Source: Solimonas sp036405815
GTDB taxonomy: Bacteria > Pseudomonadota > Gammaproteobacteria > Nevskiales > Nevskiaceae
Length of the DNA stretch: 64,000 nt
NCBI GenBank assembly: GCA_036405815.1
Contig: DASWWX010000041.1
Location: forward strand, 11,117 to 75,116
Direction of reading: 5' to 3'
Of the stretch, positions 37,276 through 45,515 are shown piece after piece. The notes under the pieces were generated by a model. It saw nothing but the letters and a program-made list of their open reading frames with translations, was not told where the DNA came from and did no database searches. A program made the translations under genes and the position numbers. Positions within the stretch are counted from its first letter, which is position 1. Each line of letters opens with the position of its first letter.

Positions 37276-38310
37276 TCAGGGCGCCGCTGGCGCCGCGCTG
37301 ACCAGCAGACGGCTGATGCGCGCCGGCACATCGTTGCGCACCTCACGCACCGCCACGCCGATGGCGTTGGCGAAGGCATGGGCGTCGGCACTGCCATGCG
37401 ACTTGATGACGATACCGTTCAGGCCGACAAAGCTGGCACCGTTGTAGTTGCGCGGGTCCATGCGCCGACTCAGCGCCTTGAGCGCCGGCATGGCGGCGAG
37501 TGCGGCCGCCCGCGTGAACAGCGAGCGCTTGAATTCTTCCTGCATGAAATGCTTGATCAACTTGGCGACACCCTCGCCGGTCTTCAGCGCGATGTTGCCG
37601 GCAAAGCCGTCGCAGACCACCACATCGACATCCTTGAGGAAGACGCCGTCGCCCTCAACGAAGCCGATGTAGTTCAGCCCGGTCGCCTGCAGCAACGACG
37701 CCGCCTGTTTGATGGTCTCGTTGCCCTTGATCTCTTCCTCGCCGATATTGAGCAGGCCGATGCGCGGCCGCTCGATGCCCAGCGTCGCCGTGACCAGCGC
37801 CGAGCCCATCACCGCGAACTGCAGCAGTTGCTCGGCGGTGCACTCAGCGTTGGCGCCGAGATCGAGCATGTGCACGTGGCCGTTGAGCGACGGGATCGCC
37901 GAGATGATCGCCGGCCGATCGATGTCCGGCAGGGTCTTGAGCACGAACTTGGCGGTGGCCATCAGCGCGCCGGTGTTGCCGGCGGACACGGCTGCCTGTG
38001 CCTGGCCGTCCTTGACCAGATTCAGTGCCACGCGCATCGACGAGTCTTTCTTGCCGCGCAGCGCCTTGGATGGCGCCTCGTGCATCTCCACCACTTCGCT
38101 GGCGTGGCGGATCGCCAGGCGCGCCGACTCGATATGACCGCGCTTGTCCAGCGCGGCGCGCAGCTGCGTCTCGTCGCCAACCAGGATAAGACTGAGGTCG
38201 GGCTGCTCCACCAACGCCAAAAGAGCAGCGCCCACGGCCATTTCCAGGCCGTGGTCGCCGCTCATCGCATCGATGGCGAGGACAACGCTTGTGGAGGCGG
38301 GTGCGACCAT
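37276..38310 (-). CDS. plsX: Phosphate acyltransferase PlsX
   Basis: 344 residues. PlsX features: VLAIDAMSGDHG at the N-terminus, ISAIPSLNGHVHMLDLGAN, NIGEEEIKGNE, VVCDGFAGNIALKTGEG and the C-terminal FVGLNGIVIKSHGSAD. It converts acyl-ACP to acyl-phosphate for phospholipid synthesis. Last gene of yceD-rpmF-plsX. In most relatives fabH-fabD-fabG follow; here the next gene is convergent, so the fatty-acid genes are separated. Confidence 0.96.
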   Translation of the reverse strand: MVAPASTSVVLAIDAMSGDHGLEMAVGAALLALVEQPDLSLILVGDETQLRAALDKRGHIESARLAIRHASEVVEMHEAPSKALRGKKDSSMRVALNLVKDGQAQAAVSAGNTGALMATAKFVLKTLPDIDRPAIISAIPSLNGHVHMLDLGANAECTAEQLLQFAVMGSALVTATLGIERPRIGLLNIGEEEIKGNETIKQAASLLQATGLNYIGFVEGDGVFLKDVDVVVCDGFAGNIALKTGEGVAKLIKHFMQEEFKRSLFTRAAALAAMPALKALSRRMDPRNYNGASFVGLNGIVIKSHGSADAHAFANAIGVAVREVRNDVPARISRLLVSAAPAAP

Positions 38311-38338
38311 TGCGCGCCCGTCGAAGCGAAGTCGGGTG

Positions 38339-38542
38339 TTACTCGGCCGCTTCGTCGGCCGCGACGGCCGTGTCGATGACCTTCTTGCCGCGGTAGTAAC
38401 CGTCTTCCGTCACGTGATGACGGCGGTGCGTCTCACCCGAGGTCGGATCGGTGGACAGCGCCGGGGCCTGGGCCTTGCGCTTCCAGTGCGCGTGGCGATG
38501 ACCGCGATAAGCGCGCGACTTCTTGGAATCCTGAACAGCCAT
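38339..38542 (-). CDS. rpmF: 50S ribosomal protein L32
   Basis: 67 residues, slightly longer than the usual ~56-60 because of an acidic C-terminal tail. The core is clear: MAVQDSKKSRAYRGHRHAHW, LSTDPTSGETHRRHHVT and YYRGKKVI. The cysteine zinc knuckle of some L32 proteins is absent, so this is a C-minus form. Between yceD and plsX on one transcript. Confidence 0.95.
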   Translation of the reverse strand: MAVQDSKKSRAYRGHRHAHWKRKAQAPALSTDPTSGETHRRHHVTEDGYYRGKKVIDTAVAADEAAE

Positions 38543-38578
38543 TGCTCTACTCCGTCGGGTTCTGAGCCCGAAAAACGA

Positions 38579-39091
38579 CTACTGATCCTGTTTGAACCGT
38601 CCCTTGAGCGCCGCGAAAGGATTTTCGCGTTGCTCCGGAACCGCGTCGGCACCCTGCGGCGCCGGTAAATCCTGAACGAGAGTTTCGCATGTCGGGCACC
38701 GCGGCAGCATTGGCAGCGCCAGCAGCACCTCGTCCTCGATCATCTCGTGCAGCGGCAGCTGGTCATCCTCGACCCGATAAGGGTCAGCACTTTCCAGCAA
38801 TGCCCGCTCCTCATCGTCGCTATCGACCAGACGCAGGTCCACGCTGCTGTGCAGCGGCCACGCATATGTCCTGTCGCAACGACGGCACTGCAGGCTCAAC
38901 GAGCCCTGCAGCGTTCCCTGCAAGGCAACGCGACCCATGGCCCGCGACACCTGCAGATGCACCTCCACCACCTCATCATCCCGTACCAGCGCCGCGCACA
39001 ATCGCGGCAACGCCGATACCGGCAAAGCACCCTCGTAGCGGGCCGATTGGGCGACGGCGCCGGACGCCTTTACGCGTTGCGGAACTGCCAT
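38579..39091 (-). CDS. yceD: YceD/DUF177 family protein (23S rRNA accumulation protein)
   Basis: 170 residues from MAVPQRVKASG, preceded by AGAAGG with 7-base spacing. Cysteine pairs CRRC and CPTC, the acidic stretch VDSDDEERALLESADPYRV and the core EMIEDEVLLALPMLP match DUF177, a family needed for normal 23S rRNA levels. First gene of yceD-rpmF-plsX, divergent from maf, as in Escherichia coli and Pseudomonas. A strong promoter is visible upstream. Confidence 0.92.
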   Translation of the reverse strand: MAVPQRVKASGAVAQSARYEGALPVSALPRLCAALVRDDEVVEVHLQVSRAMGRVALQGTLQGSLSLQCRRCDRTYAWPLHSSVDLRLVDSDDEERALLESADPYRVEDDQLPLHEMIEDEVLLALPMLPRCPTCETLVQDLPAPQGADAVPEQRENPFAALKGRFKQDQ

Positions 39092-39130
39092 GACCGACCT
39101 TCTGCGAACTTGCCCTGACAAGGGGCGCGA

Positions 39131-39159
39131 ATCATAGTGACGCGCCCCATGAAAGTCAA
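39131..39159 (-). promoter_or_regulatory. Strong sigma70 promoter for yceD-rpmF-plsX
   Basis: On the minus strand TTGACT and TATGAT are separated by exactly 17 bases; each matches five of six consensus positions. The start would be near 39124, giving a leader of about 33 bases before yceD. Confidence 0.75.
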
Positions 39160-39168
39160 AGAATTTCA

Positions 39169-39756
39169 ATGATTAAACCGGACTGTCCGCTGCTGCTGGC
39201 ATCGGCCTCGCGCTACCGCGCCGAACTGCTGGCGCGGCTGCGGCTGCCGTTCACCGCCACCGCCAGCGCGGTCGACGAAACCCCCCGGCCCGGCGAGGAC
39301 GCCGAGTCCCTGGTCCGCCGTCTGGCACGCGACAAGGCGCAGGCTCTGGCTGAGCGCCATCCGGCGCACTGGGTCCTGGGTTCCGACCAGGCCGCAGCCC
39401 TGGACGACGGCCGCATCTTCGGCAAACCCGGCACGCGCGAGGCCGCCATCCAGCAGCTGCAGGCCGCCGCCGGCCGCAGCGTGCGTTTCCTGACCGGTGT
39501 CGCGTTATGGGATAGACAGGCCTGGCACGAAGCCCTGGACGTCACGACGGTGCGCTTCCGGGACCTGGATCTTCCGGAGATCGAACGCTACGTCGATACC
39601 GAGCCAGCCCTGGACTGCGCCGGCAGCTTCAAGTGCGAGGGGTACGGCATCACGCTGTTCGAGGCCATCGACAGCCAGGATCCGACCGGCCTGATCGGCC
39701 TGCCGCTGATCGCGGTGCGCCGCCTGCTGACGCAGGCCGGCTACGCCCTGCCCTGA
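39169..39756 (+). CDS. yceF: Maf-family nucleotide pyrophosphatase, YceF type (7-methyl-GTP pyrophosphatase)
   Basis: 195 residues. Maf motifs: LLLASASRYRAELLARL, the SAVDETP segment, GSDQAA and the late SFKCEGYGITLFEAI. YceF-type enzymes hydrolyse m7GTP and related modified nucleotides to limit misincorporation. Divergent from yceD, the same neighbourhood as E. coli yceF. The 3' end overlaps the convergent HAD gene by 16 bases. The subgroup choice rests mainly on gene order. Confidence 0.9.
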   Translation: MIKPDCPLLLASASRYRAELLARLRLPFTATASAVDETPRPGEDAESLVRRLARDKAQALAERHPAHWVLGSDQAAALDDGRIFGKPGTREAAIQQLQAAAGRSVRFLTGVALWDRQAWHEALDVTTVRFRDLDLPEIERYVDTEPALDCAGSFKCEGYGITLFEAIDSQDPTGLIGLPLIAVRRLLTQAGYALP

Positions 39757-40403
39757 AGCAGCCAGTCCGGCAGATCGCGCACCGCATCAATCACTGCAGC
39801 CGCACCGGCATCCCGCATTCGCTGTGGCGCGTGCACGCCGCAAGCCACACCCAGGGCGGGCATGCCGATCGCGTGCGCCATCGCGGCGTCGTACTCGGTG
39901 TCGCCGATCATCAGCGCCTGTTCCGGCGCCAGGCCCTCGTCCATCAGCAATTCCCGCAGCATGCGCGGATCGGGCTTGGAGGCGGTCTCGTCAGCGCAGC
40001 GTGAATTGATCACCAGCGCGCTCAGATCGACGTGATGACGCAGGGAGCGATCCAGGCCGCGCCGCGACTTGCCGGTGGCGATCGCGATACGCAGCCCTTG
40101 GGCCTGCAGACCTTGCACTGCGGCCAGTGCCCCGGCGAACAACGGCGCCTCCCCGGCCCCTTCGGCCAACCACTTGGCGCGGTAGCCATCGAGCAGACGG
40201 CGCAAGCCGTCCAGTTCCAGATCGGGATAGAGCTTATGCAAGCCCTCATTCAGACCGAGGCCGATCAGGTCACGGATCGCCTCGTCCTCGCGCGGCGGCA
40301 AGCCGAGGCCGCGAATGGCGCCCTGCATGGCGCCGACGATCTGCGCCGCCGAGTCGGCGAGCGTGCCGTCCCAGTCGAAAATCAGCAGCTTGATGCGGTC
40401 CAT
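39741..40403 (-). CDS. HAD-superfamily phosphatase (phosphoglycolate phosphatase-like)
   Basis: 220 residues. HAD motif I is FDWDGTLADS at 9-18, motif II TGKSRRG, motif III lysine in SKPDPRML, and motif IV MIGDTEYDAAMA. A helical cap lies between motifs I and II. Substrate not evident; close relatives sit next to rluC in Pseudomonas and Xanthomonas and are annotated as phosphoglycolate-like phosphatases. Starts 10 bases after rluC ends, so probably co-transcribed. Confidence 0.88.
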   Translation of the reverse strand: MDRIKLLIFDWDGTLADSAAQIVGAMQGAIRGLGLPPREDEAIRDLIGLGLNEGLHKLYPDLELDGLRRLLDGYRAKWLAEGAGEAPLFAGALAAVQGLQAQGLRIAIATGKSRRGLDRSLRHHVDLSALVINSRCADETASKPDPRMLRELLMDEGLAPEQALMIGDTEYDAAMAHAIGMPALGVACGVHAPQRMRDAGAAAVIDAVRDLPDWLLQGRA

Positions 40404-40413
40404 GCGTGCCCGG

Positions 40414-41367
40414 TCAGCGGCCGCCGCGCGGCAAACGGTCCAGGACCTCGCGCAACTCGTCGGTCAAGGGCGCGTTGAGGATCAGCTTGGGAAATTCCGG
40501 CGTCGCCGGCAGCATCAGGAAGTGCGAGTGCAGGAACATGCGCTTCAGGCCCATCTCGCGCAGCGGCTTGTTGGCCTGACGTTCGCCGTATTTCTCGTCG
40601 CCGGCCACCGCGTGGCCGAGCGCCAGCGCGTGCACGCGGATCTGGTGCGTGCGGCCGGAAAAAATCTGCACCTCGCACAGCGTCGCATCGCGATAGCGCG
40701 CCTTCGGCGAGAAACGCGACTTCGACGGTTTGCCGTCGTCCTCGTCGATCTGCACGCGGCGTTCGCCGCCTTCGAGCCGGCTGCGCACCAGCGCGGCGTC
40801 GACATCGCGATCCTCACCGCGCCATTTGCCGACCAGCAGCGCGAAGTAACGCTTCTCGGCCTCGTGGTACTTGAGCGCGCGCTGCGCGCGCAGCAGCGCC
40901 GGTCGCGACTTGGCCAGCAGCAGCACGCCGCTGGTATCGCGGTCGAGGCGATGTGCCAATTCGATGAAGTCGTAGCGATTCCAGGCGCGCACCGTCTCGA
41001 TCACGCCATAAGGCACGCCGCTGCCGGCATGCGCCGCGACGTTGGCGGGTTTGGACAGGGCCAGGTAGTGCTCGTCCTCGTGAATGATCGCCGCGCGCAG
41101 GCGATTCATCAGCGCGTCCGGCGGGCGGACCGTCTCGCCCTTTTCCGCGATCCGGACCGGCGGAATGCGCACCTCGTCACCGGCCGCCAGCTTGCGTTCC
41201 GGCTTGGCGCGGCCGCCGTTGACCCGCACCTGACCCGAGCGCAGCAGGCGGTAGACAGCCGATTTCGGCACGCCAGGTAATTGTTTTAGAAGGAAATTGT
41301 CGATCCGCTGACCGTCTTCGCGGGCGCTTATCGCAACTTTTTTCACCTCTTGGCGAACTTGTGTCAA
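40414..41367 (-). CDS. rluC: Ribosomal large subunit pseudouridine synthase C
   Basis: 317 residues if started at TTG 41367, about 310 if at GTG 41346; no ATG or clear ribosome site is present, so the start is uncertain. The N-terminal S4 domain (RIDNFLLKQLPGVPKSAVYRLLR, GQVRVNGGRAKPE) is followed by the RluA-type catalytic core with the aspartate in HRLDRDTSGVLLLAKS. RluC modifies 23S rRNA uridines 955, 2504 and 2580. Divergent from rne, the standard gammaproteobacterial arrangement. Confidence 0.93.
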   Translation of the reverse strand: MTQVRQEVKKVAISAREDGQRIDNFLLKQLPGVPKSAVYRLLRSGQVRVNGGRAKPERKLAAGDEVRIPPVRIAEKGETVRPPDALMNRLRAAIIHEDEHYLALSKPANVAAHAGSGVPYGVIETVRAWNRYDFIELAHRLDRDTSGVLLLAKSRPALLRAQRALKYHEAEKRYFALLVGKWRGEDRDVDAALVRSRLEGGERRVQIDEDDGKPSKSRFSPKARYRDATLCEVQIFSGRTHQIRVHALALGHAVAGDEKYGERQANKPLREMGLKRMFLHSHFLMLPATPEFPKLILNAPLTDELREVLDRLPRGGR

Positions 41368-41377
41368 AATATTGCGC

Positions 41378-41417
41378 CCGTTGATTTCGCTAGGAAATTC
41401 CGTTCCCGAATCAACGG
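41378..41417. promoter_or_regulatory. Inverted repeat in the rluC-rne gap (rne leader region)
   Basis: CCGTTGATT (41378-41386) pairs perfectly with AATCAACGG (41409-41417) across a 22-base loop that contains GGAA-A-TTCC. The rne gene in enterobacteria has a long structured 5' leader used for autoregulation; the 266-base gap here could hold a similar element. No obvious match to the enterobacterial hairpins, and no other gene in the gap. Confidence 0.4.
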
Positions 41418-41633
41418 CTAACGGAAAACTTCTGAGAGTGGCTAAAGAGTCTGCTCAATTGTAGCAGCCGGCATCCGCTCCTAAGGTTCGCGTCCACGGC
41501 GTCACCCGCCTGACGAACGCATCTAAACAACAATCCGCGCTACCGCGCGCCGGGCAACCAGAACGACCAGCAATGCCTGCTGTCATCACAAACTGCCCCG
41601 CCTGCGCGGTTCACGCCGCATCGGGACTCACAC

Positions 41634-44474
41634 ATGAAACGCATTTTGATCAACGCCACTCAGCGCGAAGAGCTGCGCGTGGCCATCGTCGAAGGGCAGA
41701 AGCTCAGCGACCTTGATATCGAACTCGCCTCGCGCGAGCAGAAGAAAGGCAACATCTACAAAGGCAAGATCACCCGCGTCGAACCGTCGCTGGAGGCTTG
41801 CTTCGTCGAGTACGGCGGCGAGCGCCACGGCTTCCTGCCGGTCAAGGAAATCGCCAAGTCCTATTTCCGCGGTGGCTCCGGCGGCAACCTGCGCGAGCAA
41901 CTGCAGGAAGGCCAGGAAATCATCGTCCAGGTCGAAAAGGAAGAACGCGGCAACAAGGGCGCCGCCCTCACCACCTTCATTTCGCTGGCCGGCCGCTATC
42001 TGGTGCTGATGCCGAACAACCCGCGCGCCGGCGGCGTCTCGCGCCGCGCCGAGGGCGACGAGCGTGAGGAGGCCAAGGAAGCGCTCGACAAGCTGCAGAT
42101 CCCGGACGGCATGGGCGTGATCATCCGCTCCAATGGCGTCGGCCGCACGGTCGAGGAACTGCAGTGGGATGCCGACCAGCGCATCGCCTACTGGAATGCG
42201 ATCGTCGCCGAAGCCGAGAAGCGCGCGGCCCCGTTCCTGATCTATCACGAAAACAACATCGTGATGCGCGCGCTGCGCGATTACCTGCGCGCCGATATCG
42301 GCGAACTGGTCATCGACAATCCCGAAATCTTCGAGCAGGCACGCGAGCAGCTGCAGTTCTCCTCGCCAGGCGATCTGCCCAAGCTCAAGCTCTACCGCGA
42401 CGAGATGCCGCTGTTCTCGCGCTTCCAGATCGAATCGCAGATCGAGCTGGCGCATGAGCGCCATGTGCGCCTGCCGTCGGGCGGTTCGATCGTCATCGAC
42501 CAGACCGAAGCGCTGACCGCGATCGACATCAACTCGGCCAAAGCCACCGGCGGCGGCAACATCGAGGACACCGCGCTCAACACCAACCTCGAAGCGGCCG
42601 ATGAGATCGCCCGCCAGCTGCGTCTTCGCGACGCCGGCGGCCTGATCGTCATCGACTTCATCGACATGAATTCGTCGAAGAACCAGCGCGAGGTCGAGAA
42701 GCGTCTCGAAGCCGCGGTCGAGGTCGACCGTGCACGCATCCAGCTCGGTCGCCTGTCGCGCTTCGGCTTGCTCGAACTGTCGCGCCAGCGTCTGCGTCCG
42801 TCTCTGGGCGAGCACACGCAGATCGCCTGCCCGCGCTGCGAGGGCCGCGGCCAGATCCGCTCGGTCGAAAGCGTTTCGCTGTCGATCCTGCGCTTGATCG
42901 AGGAAGAGGCGATGAAGGAGCGCACCGGGCGTGTCGTCGCGCAGGTTCCGGTCGACGTTGGCACCTTCCTGCTCAACGAAAAGCGCCTGAAAGTCCGCGA
43001 GATCGAAGCGCGCTGCCGCGTGCACATTGCGATCGTGCCGAATCCGACGCTGCACACGCCGCATTACGAGATCAAGCGCATCCGCGCGGATCATCTGCAG
43101 CAGGACAACAACGCAGCGACCAGTTACACCCTGGTACAGAACTTCGACGCGCAGGCCCAGGAAGAGATCGCCAAGCCGCAGCCGGTGGCGCGCATCCCCG
43201 AGCCGGCGGTCAAGCAGATCACGCCGACCGCCCCGCCGCCGAGCGCGCCCGTGCCCGCTCCTGCCCCGGCGCCGGTCATGCAGGTCGTCGCGGGCGAGAG
43301 CGTATGGAGCAAGCTGTTGCGCTGGCTGGGCTTCGGTCCGCGCCCGGCCGCCCCGGCACTCCCACCGCCGGCCAAGGGTCGTGGCGACAATCGCGACAAC
43401 CGCCATTCGCGTGACCGTGATGGCCGACGCGACGGCCGTGGCCACCGCGACGGCCGTCGCGATGGCCGCAACGAAGGCCGTAGCGACCGGGCTCAGCAGG
43501 GTCAGCAGCGGCAGAACAACAACCAGCAGCGCCAGGAGCGCGGCGGGCAGCAGCAGCCGCGCCAGAACCCGCAACAGCAGCAACAACCGCGTCGCGACGA
43601 GCGCGGCGGACAGCAGGACCGCCAGCCGCAACAGCAGCGCAATGCCAACGCCAACGCCAATCCGAACGCACCGCGTCAGAGCAACGGGCCGCGTCCGGAA
43701 CGCGCACCGCAGGCGTCTGCCGCTGCGGCCGATACCGACAACACGGCGCTGACTGCCGCTGCGATCGACGAAAACGCCGCGGCAACACCGGCCGATGCGC
43801 AAGGTGCACCGCGCCCGGAGGGCGCGCGCGAGGGTGGCCGTCGCCGCCGCCGTGGAGGTCGTGGTCGCGGTGGCGATCGTGGCGAGCGCAACCTCGCCGC
43901 TGCCGCCGGCGCCATTGCAGGTGCTGAAGGCAACATCGACGCGGGTGACGAAGCCGCGGGCGACGACGCACCGATGGTCTCGCTGCCGACCCAGGCCAGC
44001 CTGCTGCCGCAGGAGCCGTCTGACGTGGTGGAAACGCCGGTCGCCGTGGCGACGTCGACTGCGCGGGACAACACTGCCGACGCGGCCGAAGCCGCCGTCG
44101 CACCTGTGTCTGAGTCCCTGCCCGACGCGTTCGCACCGATGCAACCGATTGCAGCCGCCACGGCGGTGGTCGATGCGACGGCAGACGCGCCGGTCTCCGA
44201 CACGGCAACGGCAACCGCCGAAACTGCAGCACCGGCGGCAACGCCAGCCATCGAGGCGGCAGTCGTGACGCCAGCCGCCACCGAAGCCGCGCCGGCTGCG
44301 TCGACCGAAGTCGCCGCCGCAGCGCCGGTTTCGACCGAGGCCGTCGACGACGCCGAACGACCGCAATTCCGCGCCACCGCCCCGGCCGCCGACTACTTCC
44401 GCCTGTTCGAGCAGGCCGCAGCCAGTCAGGCGCCGAAGCAGACGCCGGCCAGCGACGAGCAGAAACCGGCGTGA
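41634..44474 (+). CDS. rne: Ribonuclease E
   Basis: 946 residues. Catalytic half (1-~500): S1 domain (IYKGKITRVEPSLEACFVEYGG), 5'-sensor, and DNase I-like site with Asp298 in AIDINSAKATGG and Asp341 in VIDFIDM, each five residues lower than in E. coli; Zn-link CPRCEGRG with Cys399 and Cys402. The C-terminal half is disordered: a Pro-rich stretch, an Arg/Gly/Gln-rich RNA-binding region (about 580-700, repeated DGR units), then ~250 residues rich in Ala, Thr and Glu. I cannot see the enterobacterial enolase or PNPase docking motifs. RNase E starts most mRNA decay. Confidence 0.96.
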   Translation: MKRILINATQREELRVAIVEGQKLSDLDIELASREQKKGNIYKGKITRVEPSLEACFVEYGGERHGFLPVKEIAKSYFRGGSGGNLREQLQEGQEIIVQVEKEERGNKGAALTTFISLAGRYLVLMPNNPRAGGVSRRAEGDEREEAKEALDKLQIPDGMGVIIRSNGVGRTVEELQWDADQRIAYWNAIVAEAEKRAAPFLIYHENNIVMRALRDYLRADIGELVIDNPEIFEQAREQLQFSSPGDLPKLKLYRDEMPLFSRFQIESQIELAHERHVRLPSGGSIVIDQTEALTAIDINSAKATGGGNIEDTALNTNLEAADEIARQLRLRDAGGLIVIDFIDMNSSKNQREVEKRLEAAVEVDRARIQLGRLSRFGLLELSRQRLRPSLGEHTQIACPRCEGRGQIRSVESVSLSILRLIEEEAMKERTGRVVAQVPVDVGTFLLNEKRLKVREIEARCRVHIAIVPNPTLHTPHYEIKRIRADHLQQDNNAATSYTLVQNFDAQAQEEIAKPQPVARIPEPAVKQITPTAPPPSAPVPAPAPAPVMQVVAGESVWSKLLRWLGFGPRPAAPALPPPAKGRGDNRDNRHSRDRDGRRDGRGHRDGRRDGRNEGRSDRAQQGQQRQNNNQQRQERGGQQQPRQNPQQQQQPRRDERGGQQDRQPQQQRNANANANPNAPRQSNGPRPERAPQASAAAADTDNTALTAAAIDENAAATPADAQGAPRPEGAREGGRRRRRGGRGRGGDRGERNLAAAAGAIAGAEGNIDAGDEAAGDDAPMVSLPTQASLLPQEPSDVVETPVAVATSTARDNTADAAEAAVAPVSESLPDAFAPMQPIAAATAVVDATADAPVSDTATATAETAAPAATPAIEAAVVTPAATEAAPAASTEVAAAAPVSTEAVDDAERPQFRATAPAADYFRLFEQAAASQAPKQTPASDEQKPA

Positions 44475-44496
44475 TCCAGAAGCGCTGACTTCAAGC

Positions 44497-44524
44497 AAAA
44501 CGCCCCGCTAGACGGGGCGTTTTT
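44497..44524. terminator. Rho-independent terminator after rne
   Basis: AAAACGCCCCG and CGGGGCGTTTT form an 11-bp stem with a CTAGA loop and a following T-run. The A-run upstream lets it also serve kdsB on the minus strand. Confidence 0.88.
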
Positions 44525-44577
44525 CATGTTAGGGCTTGTTTCTCGCGCGCCTAATGCGGACGCGCTCATCCGACGAA

Positions 44578-45336
44578 CTAGCGCGCGCCGAGAATCGATG
44601 CGACCGCCTGCAGGTCGGCTTCGGTATCCACGCCACGCGGCGGCGGGTTGTCGGTCACGCCCATGCGGATGCGCAAGCCATGGGACAACGCCCGCAATTG
44701 CTCCAGCGCCTCGCAGTCCTCCAGCGGCGCGGTGCCCAGCGCGCTGAAGCGCGACAGCGCCGACACGCGATACGCGTAGAGACCGATGTGACGGAACGCG
44801 AGCCCTTCCGGCAACTGCGGTGACTGTGCGGTCGAGCCGTCGCGACGCCAGGGGATCGGCGCGCGCGAGAAGTACAGCGCATAACCGGCGCGGTCCATCA
44901 CCAGCTTGACCACGTTGGGATTGAGCCAGTCTTCCAGTGCGTGCAGCGGATGGCACAGCGACGCCAGATCGGCCGTCTCATCGTCGGCCAGCAATCGCGC
45001 CACCTGTTGCACCAGTGCCGGCGGCATCAGCGGCTCGTCGCCCTGCAGATTGACGACGATGCTGCGCGCATCCCAGCCCGCAGCGCGCGCGATTTCATCG
45101 GCGCGATCCGTGCCGGACTGATGATGGGCCGCCGTCATGCGCACGTCGGCGCCAAACGCGCGACAGGCCGCATGCACCTCATCGGAATCAGTGGCGATCA
45201 CCACCTCGTCCGCACCGGCCCGACCCGCAGCCTCCCACACATGCTGAACCAGCGGCTTGCCCGCAAGCTCGCGCAACACCTTGCGCGGCAACCGCGTCGA
45301 ACCCAGGCGCGCCGGGATCACAACCTTGAAGCTCAC
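44578..45336 (-). CDS. kdsB: 3-deoxy-manno-octulosonate cytidylyltransferase
   Basis: 252 residues beginning at a GTG that overlaps the stop of the upstream 60-residue gene. Motifs: VVIPARLGSTRLPRKVL, VIATDSDEV, HQSGTDRADE and VNLQGDEPLMPP. It activates Kdo as CMP-Kdo for the lipopolysaccharide inner core. Last gene of msbA-lpxK-Trm112-like-kdsB, an order known from Pseudomonas and Xanthomonas. Confidence 0.96.
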   Translation of the reverse strand: MSFKVVIPARLGSTRLPRKVLRELAGKPLVQHVWEAAGRAGADEVVIATDSDEVHAACRAFGADVRMTAAHHQSGTDRADEIARAAGWDARSIVVNLQGDEPLMPPALVQQVARLLADDETADLASLCHPLHALEDWLNPNVVKLVMDRAGYALYFSRAPIPWRRDGSTAQSPQLPEGLAFRHIGLYAYRVSALSRFSALGTAPLEDCEALEQLRALSHGLRIRMGVTDNPPPRGVDTEADLQAVASILGAR

Positions 45337-45515
45337 GGCGCCAGCTCCTCCTCGGTCAGCGCGCGCGCCTCTTCCTCGAGCATCACCGGAATGCCGTCAC
45401 GCACCGGATAGGCCAGGCGCGAGGCCTTGCACCACAGCTCCTGGCGCTCGGCGCGCCACTCCAGCGGCGCCTTGGTGACCGGGCACACGAGGATATCCAG
45501 CAATCTCTTGTCCAT
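45333..45515 (-). CDS. Trm112/YcaR-like small protein
   Basis: 60 residues from MDKRLLDILVCPVTKAPLEW, the family signature; only the first of the usual cysteines plus one more (LWCKASRLAYPV) is present, so zinc binding is uncertain. The C-terminus GIPVMLEEEAR is typical. Its start overlaps the lpxK stop (TAATG) and its stop overlaps the kdsB GTG, so translation is tightly coupled. Homologues sit between lpxK and kdsB in many gammaproteobacteria; the role is unknown. Confidence 0.92.
   Translation of the reverse strand: MDKRLLDILVCPVTKAPLEWRAERQELWCKASRLAYPVRDGIPVMLEEEARALTEEELAP

Noticed and set aside
41573..41719. Upstream ORF in the rne leader overlapping the rne start
   Set aside because: No ribosome site and composition like a chance frame; its end lies inside rne in another frame.
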